Assembly (NCBI GenBank): GCA_002499015.1
Contig: DAJY01000006.1
Span: 5,403 to 13,625, forward strand
DNA length: 8,223 nucleotides
DNA from: Euryarchaeota archaeon UBA242
Lineage (GTDB): Archaea; Thermoplasmatota; Poseidoniia; Poseidoniales; Poseidoniaceae
Direction of reading: 5' to 3'
Part shown: in pieces, positions 1 through 5,717 of the stretch
How positions within the stretch are numbered: position 1 is the first letter of the stretch
Layout of the letters: every line of letters starts with the position of its first letter
The notes under the pieces: generated by a model
The model's database searches: none
What the model was told of the DNA's origin: nothing
The model's input: only the letters and a program-made list of their open reading frames with translations
Program-made: the position numbers and the translations under genes

Positions 1-537
1 GTTTCCATCATATAGGACATCTCTCATTACCTCTTCTCCAGTTGTGACCAATGATAATACCCTTGTTGTAGGAATCCCTAGATGATGCATTGCTTCGCTA
101 CATAGGAATTCTCTAATCGATGAACGTAGTACGGCTTTTCCATCCGCAGTACGCGAATAAGGAGTGCGCCCAGACCCTTTGAGTTGTAATTCAACAATTC
201 CTACATCACTTTCTACTTCACCTAGTGTAATCGCTCGTCCATCGCCTAATTGATGAGCCCAATTTCCGAATTGATGCCCACCATAGCGCTGGGCATAGGG
301 GTCCATTCCATCACATGGTACTCCACCTGATAGTAGTTCCAAATCACCTTTGGAAATCGATAATGAGTTTGCTATTTCTTCACTCCACAATTGTAGTGTT
401 GGGTTTGGCGATGGTGTTGGTAGGACTCTGGACCAACATGCTCCTTCTACTTGGCGCGCAGGACCTCCAACGACTGAATCTCCAGGGGTTTCATCAACGA
501 AACGGGAGTACCAAGTCAAAGAAGATAGGTTGGACAC
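1..537 (-). CDS. selO: SelO/YdiU-family protein adenylyltransferase (AMPylase), N-terminal part, runs off the left edge
   Basis: SelO proteins are pseudokinase-fold enzymes that transfer AMP from ATP to hydroxyl side chains of proteins; in bacteria they are linked to redox homeostasis. The first 179 residues are visible without an internal stop. Diagnostic motifs are RQVEGACWSRV (28-38), the family signature YGGHQFGNWAHQLGDGRAI (85-103), and LQLKGSGRTPYSR (117-129) followed by LRSSIREFL. K120 and E143 are 23 residues apart, as are the ATP-coordinating Lys113 and Glu136 of Pseudomonas SelO. The downstream metal-binding Asp residues lie outside the window. No in-frame ATG exists between the upstream stop (550-552) and the conserved region. 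GTG at 537 is chosen because it gives an N-terminus (…RFVDETPGD) that matches homologues; TTG at 519 is the alternative. No clear Shine-Dalgarno is seen. It lies 48 bases after the 717-residue gene on the same strand and may be cotranscribed. The family call is firm; the start is uncertain. Confidence 0.93.
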   Translation of the reverse strand, partial: MSNLSSLTWYSRFVDETPGDSVVGGPARQVEGACWSRVLPTPSPNPTLQLWSEEIANSLSISKGDLELLSGGVPCDGMDPYAQRYGGHQFGNWAHQLGDGRAITLGEVESDVGIVELQLKGSGRTPYSRTADGKAVLRSSIREFLCSEAMHHLGIPTTRVLSLVTTGEEVMRDVLYDGN

Positions 538-585
538 ATATCTCGCACATCAAGAATTGTTTTCAAGATGACTATGCTAAATCAA

Positions 586-2739
586 TCAGCGTTGTTGCCA
601 ATCGCTTCCATTCCACCACTGTGTGGTATTGTCGCTCATGGTTCTCCAAGTGTGGCCTGCTTCGTCAGTCCATCGTTGAACTTCAGTTGCTGCAGCCATT
701 ACTGTAGGCTGTGGATCATACTGTTGAGTCTGAGTAATTGGTTGTGGCTCGTACTGTTGAGTCTGAATAATTGGCTGCGGATTATCATATTGCTTAGGTG
801 ATAATACTAGTTCATCACTACCCTTTTTCTTCATGAAAACCGCTACTGCAGCCAGTGAAAGGAGAATTACAACTGCTGCTATACCGATCATCATGTACAT
901 TTCACTTTGTTCTGCAGCAAGTTTCGCAGCCTTTGCTTCTGCTGCAGCTTGTGCATTATCCCCAACACCGTCGCCGTCAGTATCCATTGTTTCATTAGCA
1001 TCATTAGGGAATGCATCTGCATTGTTACCAACACCATCAGCATCGGAATCCAATGTTTCAGTAGCATCAGTAGGAAATACATCGCTATTATCGCCAGTAC
1101 CATCCGAATCGCTATCAATCGTTTCAGTAGCATCATTAGGGAATGCATCAGCATTGTCACCTACGCTATCAGAATCCGAATCCATTGTTTCAGTAGGGTC
1201 ATTAGGGAAAGTATCAGCATTGTCTCCAGTACCATCAGCATCTGAATCCATTGTTTCATTAGCATCATTAGGGAATGCGTCAGCATTATCGCCTACTGTA
1301 TCATTATCAGAATCCATTGTTTCATTAGCATCATTAGGGAATACGTCAGCATTATCGCCTACTGTATCATTATCAGAATCCATTGTTTCAGTATCATCGT
1401 ATGGGAATGCATCAGCGTTGTCCCCTACAGTATCTTCATCCGAATCCATTGTTTCATTAGCATCATTGGGGAATATATCAGCATTGTCTCCCACGCCATC
1501 TGAATCCGAATCCATAGTCTCAGTAGCATCATTAGGGAATGCATCGCCATTGTCGCCAACACCATCGGCATCAGAATCTATAGTTTCAGTAGCATCATTA
1601 GGGAATGCATCATTCTCATTGAATACGCCATCTCCATCACTATCGATATCAATTATTGTAATAGATGCAGTTTCATATGCAATACCAATGTCAATTCCAT
1701 CTGATGGAGTTATTTTTGCATTCCAAGAATCACCAATAAATGTTGCTGATGAAGGCAATGTTGTAGCATCATTCCAAGCTACTTGCTCTACACTATCCTT
1801 GAACCACCTAACAGTAGTCCCAGATTCAGCGTCACCATCACTATCGTCGTAGACATAACCTAGCCACAAGTCTTCAGTTACTGGTATATTTGAACCCGTA
1901 GTCGCTGCTGTAATTTCATAATTTGAAACAGTTGGTGCAGTATTTGGTATTACTGCCGCATCGACTGTAATAGAGTTGGATTGAACAGCGCTGCCAAGTG
2001 TTGTACCATCATGAGGTGCTACTGTAGCATGCCATGATTCTCCTGCATTAATCGCAGATGCTGGTAGTGAGCTGTCATCATTATACATTTGTTGGATCAC
2101 GTTGTTCTTATACCATCTAATTTCAGTATAACCACCTGATTCAGGGTCATTATCAGAGTCTGAATAAGAATAACTAATTCCGATAGAAGTGTCTTCAATC
2201 ACATTTGTTTTACTAAATGTAGAAGATGAGAAAACTTGGACGTTTGATGCACTAGGAGGTTGGTTTGAAACTAATTCATTGATAGTATGTGTAGTCGCTC
2301 CTTTAGAGTCTCCCGTGTTGGCTCCGTTACTATTTGCGGCTAAAGTGGCTAATGCAACAGAAACTGCACCGCTTCCTGCCGCTGGTGCAGTCCAATCAAA
2401 GTTCCAACTGCGCTGGCTCGGATTTGAATGGGTTGCAGTTGTGGTTAAAAACGTGACATCAGCTCCACCATTGGAATATGCACCTTGATCTACATTTAGT
2501 GCAAACCCTCCTTCTGAACCAACTACACCACCTTGCATACTGATTTGAATATTGTATACTTGGTTAGGTGTATAGTCTGTAGGGAAGTTATGTTGTGGAG
2601 TCACAGTACTACTCGTAGAGTGGCATGTGCAGCCACCACTTGCATCTGCCTTACCAGTTGGTTTTCCTTCAATTGAAGGGGCGAACGCCAATAGTAGCAT
2701 TATTATTGCGATAGTTAGGACTGTGGATGACTTAGCCAT
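586..2739 (-). CDS. Secreted, membrane-anchored surface protein: Reeler/choice-of-anchor-V-like domain, two Ig-like modules, TSP3 repeat array
   Basis: A 717-residue protein of unknown specific function, probably exposed on the cell surface. Residues 1-25 form a signal peptide (MAKSS, hydrophobic core, PSIEG before K26). Residues 35-155 resemble a Reeler or choice-of-anchor-V domain: GGCTCHS near the mature N-terminus, a GGFAL strand, then SWNFDWTAPAAGSGAVS and an NGANTGD motif. Two related beta-sandwich modules follow (about 160-260 and 265-363); both carry a Tyr-[DS]-Asp-Ser-Asp-x-Asp-x-Glu-Ser-Gly motif, an RW[YF]K[ND] strand and an [ED]SW[HN]A strand. Residues 366-597 are Asp-rich thrombospondin type 3 repeats, expected to bind calcium and act as a stiff stalk. 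After an Ala/Lys-rich spacer comes one membrane helix (about 614-636), then KKK and a cytosolic tail with three QYxPQP repeats and a Trp-rich end (690-715). C37 and C39 are the only cysteines. The ATG at 2739 is set by the signal peptide. The architecture is typical of marine Group II archaea; ligand and partners are unknown. Confidence 0.9.
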   Translation of the reverse strand: MAKSSTVLTIAIIMLLLAFAPSIEGKPTGKADASGGCTCHSTSSTVTPQHNFPTDYTPNQVYNIQISMQGGVVGSEGGFALNVDQGAYSNGGADVTFLTTTATHSNPSQRSWNFDWTAPAAGSGAVSVALATLAANSNGANTGDSKGATTHTINELVSNQPPSASNVQVFSSSTFSKTNVIEDTSIGISYSYSDSDNDPESGGYTEIRWYKNNVIQQMYNDDSSLPASAINAGESWHATVAPHDGTTLGSAVQSNSITVDAAVIPNTAPTVSNYEITAATTGSNIPVTEDLWLGYVYDDSDGDAESGTTVRWFKDSVEQVAWNDATTLPSSATFIGDSWNAKITPSDGIDIGIAYETASITIIDIDSDGDGVFNENDAFPNDATETIDSDADGVGDNGDAFPNDATETMDSDSDGVGDNADIFPNDANETMDSDEDTVGDNADAFPYDDTETMDSDNDTVGDNADVFPNDANETMDSDNDTVGDNADAFPNDANETMDSDADGTGDNADTFPNDPTETMDSDSDSVGDNADAFPNDATETIDSDSDGTGDNSDVFPTDATETLDSDADGVGNNADAFPNDANETMDTDGDGVGDNAQAAAEAKAAKLAAEQSEMYMMIGIAAVVILLSLAAVAVFMKKKGSDELVLSPKQYDNPQPIIQTQQYEPQPITQTQQYDPQPTVMAAATEVQRWTDEAGHTWRTMSDNTTQWWNGSDWQQR
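706..792 (-). repeat. 33-bp direct repeats encoding QYxPQP motifs in the cytosolic tail
   Basis: Two 33-bp copies (707-739 and 740-772) and a partial third (773-792) encode residues 650-678 of the surface protein. At protein level this is QYDNPQPIIQTQ, QYEPQPITQTQ, QYDPQP: a Gln/Pro-rich, Tyr-containing linker after the membrane helix. It precedes the Trp-rich C-terminal segment (W690, W698, W708, W709, W714) and probably is a flexible spacer. No catalytic motif is visible. Confidence 0.85.
949..1644 (-). repeat. Tandem array of 66-bp units encoding TSP3 calcium-binding repeats
   Basis: Ten full 22-residue units (residues 366-585) and a partial eleventh (586-597) lie inside the 717-residue gene. 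The unit consensus is DSDxDGVGDNADAFPNDAxETM. The regularly spaced Asp/Asn residues are the calcium ligands expected of thrombospondin type 3 repeats. Units differ mostly at residues 4, 6-7, 14 and 18-19. The units at 1251-1316 and 1317-1382 (counted in a slightly shifted phase) differ by one base, so they were copied recently or are kept alike by gene conversion; other units are clearly more diverged. The array is prone to length change and to misassembly. Confidence 0.95.
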
Positions 2740-2759
2740 ATCTTTTGCATAACCTCATC

Positions 2760-2768
2760 TATATCAAA
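2760..2768 (-). promoter_or_regulatory. TATA-like box of the surface-protein gene (leaderless promoter)
   Basis: The minus strand reads TTTGATATA, one base off an archaeal TTTAWATA-type box. Its centre is about 25 bases upstream of the ATG at 2739, so transcription would begin at or next to the start codon. That agrees with the poor Shine-Dalgarno at this gene (a GAGGT lies about 12 bases upstream, too far to be convincing). Other AT-rich stretches on the same strand (AATATAAT at 2852-2859, TATTTATT at 2821-2828) could instead give a longer leader. Not tested by transcript data. Confidence 0.5.
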
Positions 2769-2851
2769 TGTTGTGGTTTAATGTTAAATTCGGATTGGTC
2801 CACAATGTCCGTAAAATCAGAATAAATACCATAATTTGATAATTTGCAGAC

Positions 2852-2859
2852 ATTATATT
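2852..2859 (+). promoter_or_regulatory. Candidate plus-strand TATA box in the gap between the two operons
   Basis: ATTATATT lies about 26 bases before G2881, the distance expected between an archaeal TATA box and the transcription start. No protein gene follows on the plus strand, but a strongly structured segment (2882-2967) does. The element is close to symmetric (AATATAAT on the other strand), so it could serve the surface-protein gene instead. AT-rich matches of this size arise often by chance. Confidence 0.3.
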
Positions 2860-2863
2860 GGGT

Positions 2864-2884
2864 GGGCAATACTTCTCATTGCTC
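2864..2884 (+). repeat. Small inverted repeat: 7-bp stem, 7-base loop
   Basis: GGGCAAT (2864-2870) pairs with ATTGCTC (2878-2884), one G-U pair, around the loop ACTTCTC. Its right arm overlaps by three bases the CTCGGG arm of the neighbouring stem (2882-2918), so the two would compete in one RNA. It overlaps the inferred transcription start of the candidate RNA and may be a DNA-level element or chance. Confidence 0.35.
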
Positions 2885-2975
2885 GGGCCTCCTAAGTCCT
2901 ATGAGCGAGGTGCCCGAGTTGAGTTCTGTCTGTTCTCAAATTCTTCTAAATTCGCCTCGTTCATAGGCTCCTTTT
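2881..2975 (+). ncRNA. Candidate structured small RNA of about 95 nt, family not recognised
   Basis: The gap after the lpd gene contains a long plus-strand stem: 2898-2912 pairs with 2953-2967 over 15 positions without a mismatch, two of them G-U. On the minus strand those two become A-C mismatches, which favours a plus-strand RNA. A second stem, CTCGGG (2882-2887) with CCCGAG (2913-2918), starts directly after the first stem's 5' arm, so the two could form an H-type pseudoknot with coaxial helices. A small TTGAG/CTCAA hairpin (2919-2923 with 2935-2939) fits in the long loop. A TATA-like box precedes the segment at the right distance and TTTT (2972-2975) follows the last stem. I do not recognise tRNA, RNase P RNA, SRP RNA or box C/D features. 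It could instead be an inverted repeat acting in termination or protein binding. Boundaries are inferred. Confidence 0.35.
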
Positions 2976-3000
2976 ACAAGCAGACAATTACAATTCAATG

Positions 3001-4431
3001 TTATGCTGAATGAATCGCGTGACCGAGTGTTGCAAGAACAGCTTCATGAGTCATTTCGGTCATAGTTGGGTGTGCGTGGATTGTCCCAGCAATATCTTCG
3101 AGCAATGCGCCCATTTCCAATGCTAAAGTCCATTCTCCAACCAATTCGGAGATATGAGTTCCAACTCCCTGTATTCCGAGAACCCTATGGTCATCTTCAC
3201 GTGCAACAACTCTGATAAATCCGCCAGTTTTTTCTGCTTCTTGAGTAAGAGATCTACCATTTGCAGCAAGAGGGAACTTTCCAATTATAATTGGATGTCC
3301 AGCCGCCTTTGCTTCATCTGGTGAAAGTCCAACACTAACGATTTCAGGTTCTGTGAATACGATTGCAGGAACTGCAACAGGGTCGTATACTCTTTTCTTA
3401 CCAGCGATTATCTCAGCAACCATCTCGCCTTGGAAGGATGCAACATGTGCTAACATCTCTCCTAGGTTTGTTACATCTCCAATTGCATAGACTCCACGCA
3501 TATTGGTCTCACAGCGTTGGTTTACCTTGACAAATCCTCTTTCATCAAGAGCAACACCAGTCGGTTCTAGGCATTCTGAATTTGGTTTTCTACCAACGGT
3601 AACAAGAACCTTATCAGCAATGACAGATTGCATTTTGGATTCATCCTTCTCGTTTTTATCAATGAAGTTAACCTTAGTTTTACCATCTTTTTGGTCTTCA
3701 ACACCTTTAGCAAAAACTCCAAGATGAACCTTAATCTTGCTTTTCTTCAAGTGTCTCTCCAATGGTCCGCGTAATTCTTTATCAAAAATTGGCAGTACAC
3801 TATCCATTGCTTCAATGACAGTCACTTCAGAGCCAAGCATCTTGTAAGTAATTCCCAATTCTAATCCTATATATCCGCCACCAATAACAACAACGTGGTC
3901 AGGTTTCTCTTGCAGTTGTAGTGCTTCTCTGCTGGAGATTACATTGTTTCCATATTTCATAAATGGAAGTTCAATAGGAACACTACCATTAGCAAGAATG
4001 ACATTGTCTGCTTGAATGATTATTGCATCCTTACCCTCTCCAACTTTAACAGTTTTTGCATCTTGAAATTCAGCCCATCCGCTTACTAATTCTGCTCCAG
4101 ATGTCTTAAGAAGATGTTCTACGCCCTTATTTAAACGGTCTACTATTCCTTCTTTCCAGCCGATAAGGGCGGGCATATTCAATTCAGCAGGTCCTGGGAT
4201 TGAAATCCCCATGTGACCATCACCACTAGAGTGTTTAGCCAAATTATGGAAAGTATGAGCTGCATGAATCAAAGCCTTACTAGGAATACATCCTCTGATT
4301 AGGCAAGTGCCTCCAGCTCTATCCGCTTCAACGATTATCGTTTTTAGTCCTAGTTGACTTGCACGAATTGCAGCAACATAGCCACCAGGGCCTGCGCCTA
4401 TTACTAACACTTGACATTTTTTAGTCTGCAT
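3001..4431 (-). CDS. lpd: Dihydrolipoyl dehydrogenase, E3 of the 2-oxoacid dehydrogenase complex (LpdV-like)
   Basis: This flavoprotein reoxidises the dihydrolipoyl group of E2 and passes the electrons through a disulfide and FAD to NAD+. At 476 residues it has the usual length. Visible features are the FAD-binding GxGxxG (G12, G14, G17), the redox disulfide C43/C48 in GGTCLIRGCIPSK, the NAD-binding VVIGGGYIGLELG (181-193) with the acidic E207 that favours NAD over NADP, the second FAD motif YAIGDV (315-320), and the active-site pair H454 and E459 in HAHPTMTE of the dimer interface. The segment after the disulfide (SKALIHAAHTFH) and the operon position recall LpdV of the Pseudomonas bkd operon. 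It begins 9 bases after the E2 stop, with GAGGTG 5 bases before the ATG. It is the last gene of the operon. All catalytic residues are present. Confidence 0.96.
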   Translation of the reverse strand: MQTKKCQVLVIGAGPGGYVAAIRASQLGLKTIIVEADRAGGTCLIRGCIPSKALIHAAHTFHNLAKHSSGDGHMGISIPGPAELNMPALIGWKEGIVDRLNKGVEHLLKTSGAELVSGWAEFQDAKTVKVGEGKDAIIIQADNVILANGSVPIELPFMKYGNNVISSREALQLQEKPDHVVVIGGGYIGLELGITYKMLGSEVTVIEAMDSVLPIFDKELRGPLERHLKKSKIKVHLGVFAKGVEDQKDGKTKVNFIDKNEKDESKMQSVIADKVLVTVGRKPNSECLEPTGVALDERGFVKVNQRCETNMRGVYAIGDVTNLGEMLAHVASFQGEMVAEIIAGKKRVYDPVAVPAIVFTEPEIVSVGLSPDEAKAAGHPIIIGKFPLAANGRSLTQEAEKTGGFIRVVAREDDHRVLGIQGVGTHISELVGEWTLALEMGALLEDIAGTIHAHPTMTEMTHEAVLATLGHAIHSA

Positions 4432-4436
4432 AATTA

Positions 4437-4442
4437 CACCTC
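4437..4442 (-). promoter_or_regulatory. Ribosome binding site of the E3 gene
   Basis: GAGGTG overlaps the E2 stop codon (TGA, 4441-4443) and sits 5 bases before the ATG at 4431. It fixes that start and implies coupling of E3 translation to E2. It matches the archaeal 16S anti-Shine-Dalgarno. Confidence 0.75.
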
Positions 4443-5715
4443 ACATGAAGATAGTTGCTGGATTCTCTAAATAAGTTTTCAATGTTTGAACCATTGTTGC
4501 ACCATCATGGCCATCGACTACACGATGATCCCATGATGAAGATAGATTCATCATACGACGAATTACAATATTTCCATTTCTAACTACAGCACGTTCCTTG
4601 GCATTGTGAACTCCTAGAATTCCAACTTCTGGTTTGTTGATGATTGGAGTTGCTCCTAATCCACCAAGTCTTCCTAGACTTGTGATAGTGAAAGTAGAGC
4701 CAGTTAGGTCTTCTACACCGGCCTTACCTTCTCTAGTTGCGCTGGTTACTCTCATCATCTCTGATGCTGCTTGCCAAATATCCATTGCTTCTGTATGCTT
4801 GACAACAGGGACATATAGTCCTCTATCAGTTTGAGTTGCAATTCCTAAATTGACGGCTTGGTGTCGTGTAACAACGCCTACATCATCATCGTATAGAGCA
4901 TTACATTCTGGACTTTTATCTAAAGCCTTGACACATGCGAGCATGATGAATGGCAAGTATGTTAGTTTTGGAGCACCCTCTGGACGAGTAGCGTTTAGAT
5001 GTTGACGAAGTTGTTCCAATGCGGTGATATCAACTTCCTCAAAGTATGAGAAATGTGCAATAGTGCTGTATGAAGCCATCATGCTATCTGCTATCTTGCG
5101 ACGCAAACCTATGACCTTGTGTTGTTCAGTTCCATTGAGTTCAACCTTAGCGCTAGAACCGATAGGTGCTGAACGGGTGGCACTTGAACCACCTGCAATA
5201 TGTGCATCTAAATCAGCATGAGAAATCCTTCCAGCAGGTCCTGAACCAGCAACATACTCGAGATTGATATTTGCTTCACGTGAACGTTGACGAACTGCTG
5301 GACTTGCAAGTGCTTTTGTGCCAGCAGCCCTAGTTACTGCAGGTGCTGCAGAAACTGGCGCTGAAACCTCAACTGGTGTAGGCTTAGCCTTTGTTTCAGC
5401 AGGCGCCTTTGGATTTTCTTCAGCCTTTTCCTTTGCAGGAACAGGCGTACTATCAGAAGATGTGTTTCCATCGCCTTCTACTTCAAATTCAATACAAACG
5501 ACTCCTACTGGGAGAATGTCACCTGCTTCACCTACTACTCTTTTGACAGTTCCATCTACTGGAGATGGAATTTCTACTGTTGCTTTATCGGTCATTACTG
5601 ATAAAATTGGATCATCTTCTTTGATTTTGTCGCCAACAGCGACCATCCATTCAACAACTTCTCCTTCAACTACTCCTTCTCCTATGTCTGGCATTTTAAA
5701 TGCAAAAATTCCCAT
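4441..5715 (-). CDS. bkdB: Dihydrolipoyl acyltransferase, E2 core of the branched-chain 2-oxoacid dehydrogenase complex
   Basis: E2 forms the core of the complex and moves the acyl group from its lipoyl arm to CoA. The 424 residues hold one lipoyl domain (1-80) with the lipoylated lysine K44 in the TDKATVEIP hairpin, a linker rich in Ala, Pro, Glu and Lys (81-133), a peripheral-subunit-binding domain (about 137-172, ASPAVRQRSRE to GPAGRISHADLDAHI) that docks E1 or E3, a second short linker, and the catalytic domain (about 195-424) with GSTFTITSLG (339-348) and the active site HRVVDG (H397, D401). Only one lipoyl domain is present, as in Pseudomonas BkdB. The start is 2 bases after the E1 beta stop and is supported by a strong AGGAGGA. 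Substrate class cannot be read from E2 alone; branched-chain is taken from the E1 genes. Confidence 0.94.
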   Translation of the reverse strand: MGIFAFKMPDIGEGVVEGEVVEWMVAVGDKIKEDDPILSVMTDKATVEIPSPVDGTVKRVVGEAGDILPVGVVCIEFEVEGDGNTSSDSTPVPAKEKAEENPKAPAETKAKPTPVEVSAPVSAAPAVTRAAGTKALASPAVRQRSREANINLEYVAGSGPAGRISHADLDAHIAGGSSATRSAPIGSSAKVELNGTEQHKVIGLRRKIADSMMASYSTIAHFSYFEEVDITALEQLRQHLNATRPEGAPKLTYLPFIMLACVKALDKSPECNALYDDDVGVVTRHQAVNLGIATQTDRGLYVPVVKHTEAMDIWQAASEMMRVTSATREGKAGVEDLTGSTFTITSLGRLGGLGATPIINKPEVGILGVHNAKERAVVRNGNIVIRRMMNLSSSWDHRVVDGHDGATMVQTLKTYLENPATIFM

Positions 5716-5717
5716 AT

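Larger units (their letters stand above)
2740..3000. other. 261-base non-coding gap between the bkd operon and the surface-protein gene
   Basis: This is the only sizeable gene-free stretch. It must contain the 3' end of the bkd operon transcript (stop codon at 3001-3003) and the promoter of the gene starting at 2739. No T run of four or more, the usual archaeal terminator signal, follows the operon on the minus strand. AT-rich DNA fills 2740-2860 and a G+C-rich structured block fills about 2861-2967. Only minus-strand reading frames under 30 codons are present and none is convincing. Confidence 0.7.

Noticed and set aside
949..1644. CRISPR-like regular repeat
   Set aside because: Units are contiguous 66-bp coding repeats without unique spacers and stay in frame inside a protein gene.
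833..1852. Long plus-strand open frame (339 codons) opposite the surface-protein gene
   Set aside because: It is the antisense reading of the 66-bp repeat array; its Ser/Ala-rich product simply mirrors the repeats, whereas the minus frame has a signal peptide, recognisable domains and a membrane helix.
2619..2631. c-type cytochrome heme site in the surface protein
   Set aside because: The sequence is CxCH rather than CxxCH and there is no second site; kept only as an odd motif.
2764..2879. Two very short minus-strand frames (8 and 29 codons), the first with AGGAGG 8 bases upstream and the two overlapping in TAATG
   Set aside because: The arrangement is suggestive of a leader peptide, but the frames are too short, the AGGAGG is also a stem arm of the inverted repeat, and the second frame overlaps the likely promoter of the next gene.
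2899..2964. Minus-strand 21-codon open frame after AAAAGGAG
   Set aside because: The spacing to the ATG is only 3 bases, the frame lies inside the inverted repeat, and the product (MNEANLEEFE…) resembles nothing known.
2861..2975. tRNA or known archaeal RNA (RNase P, SRP, box C/D)
   Set aside because: No T-loop GTTCRA motif, no cloverleaf, no RTGATGA/CTGA boxes and no recognisable conserved blocks, despite the strong stems.
2941..3000. Terminator for the bkd operon
   Set aside because: On the minus strand no run of four or more T follows the stop, and the long stem has two mismatches in that RNA, so no terminator can be placed with confidence.
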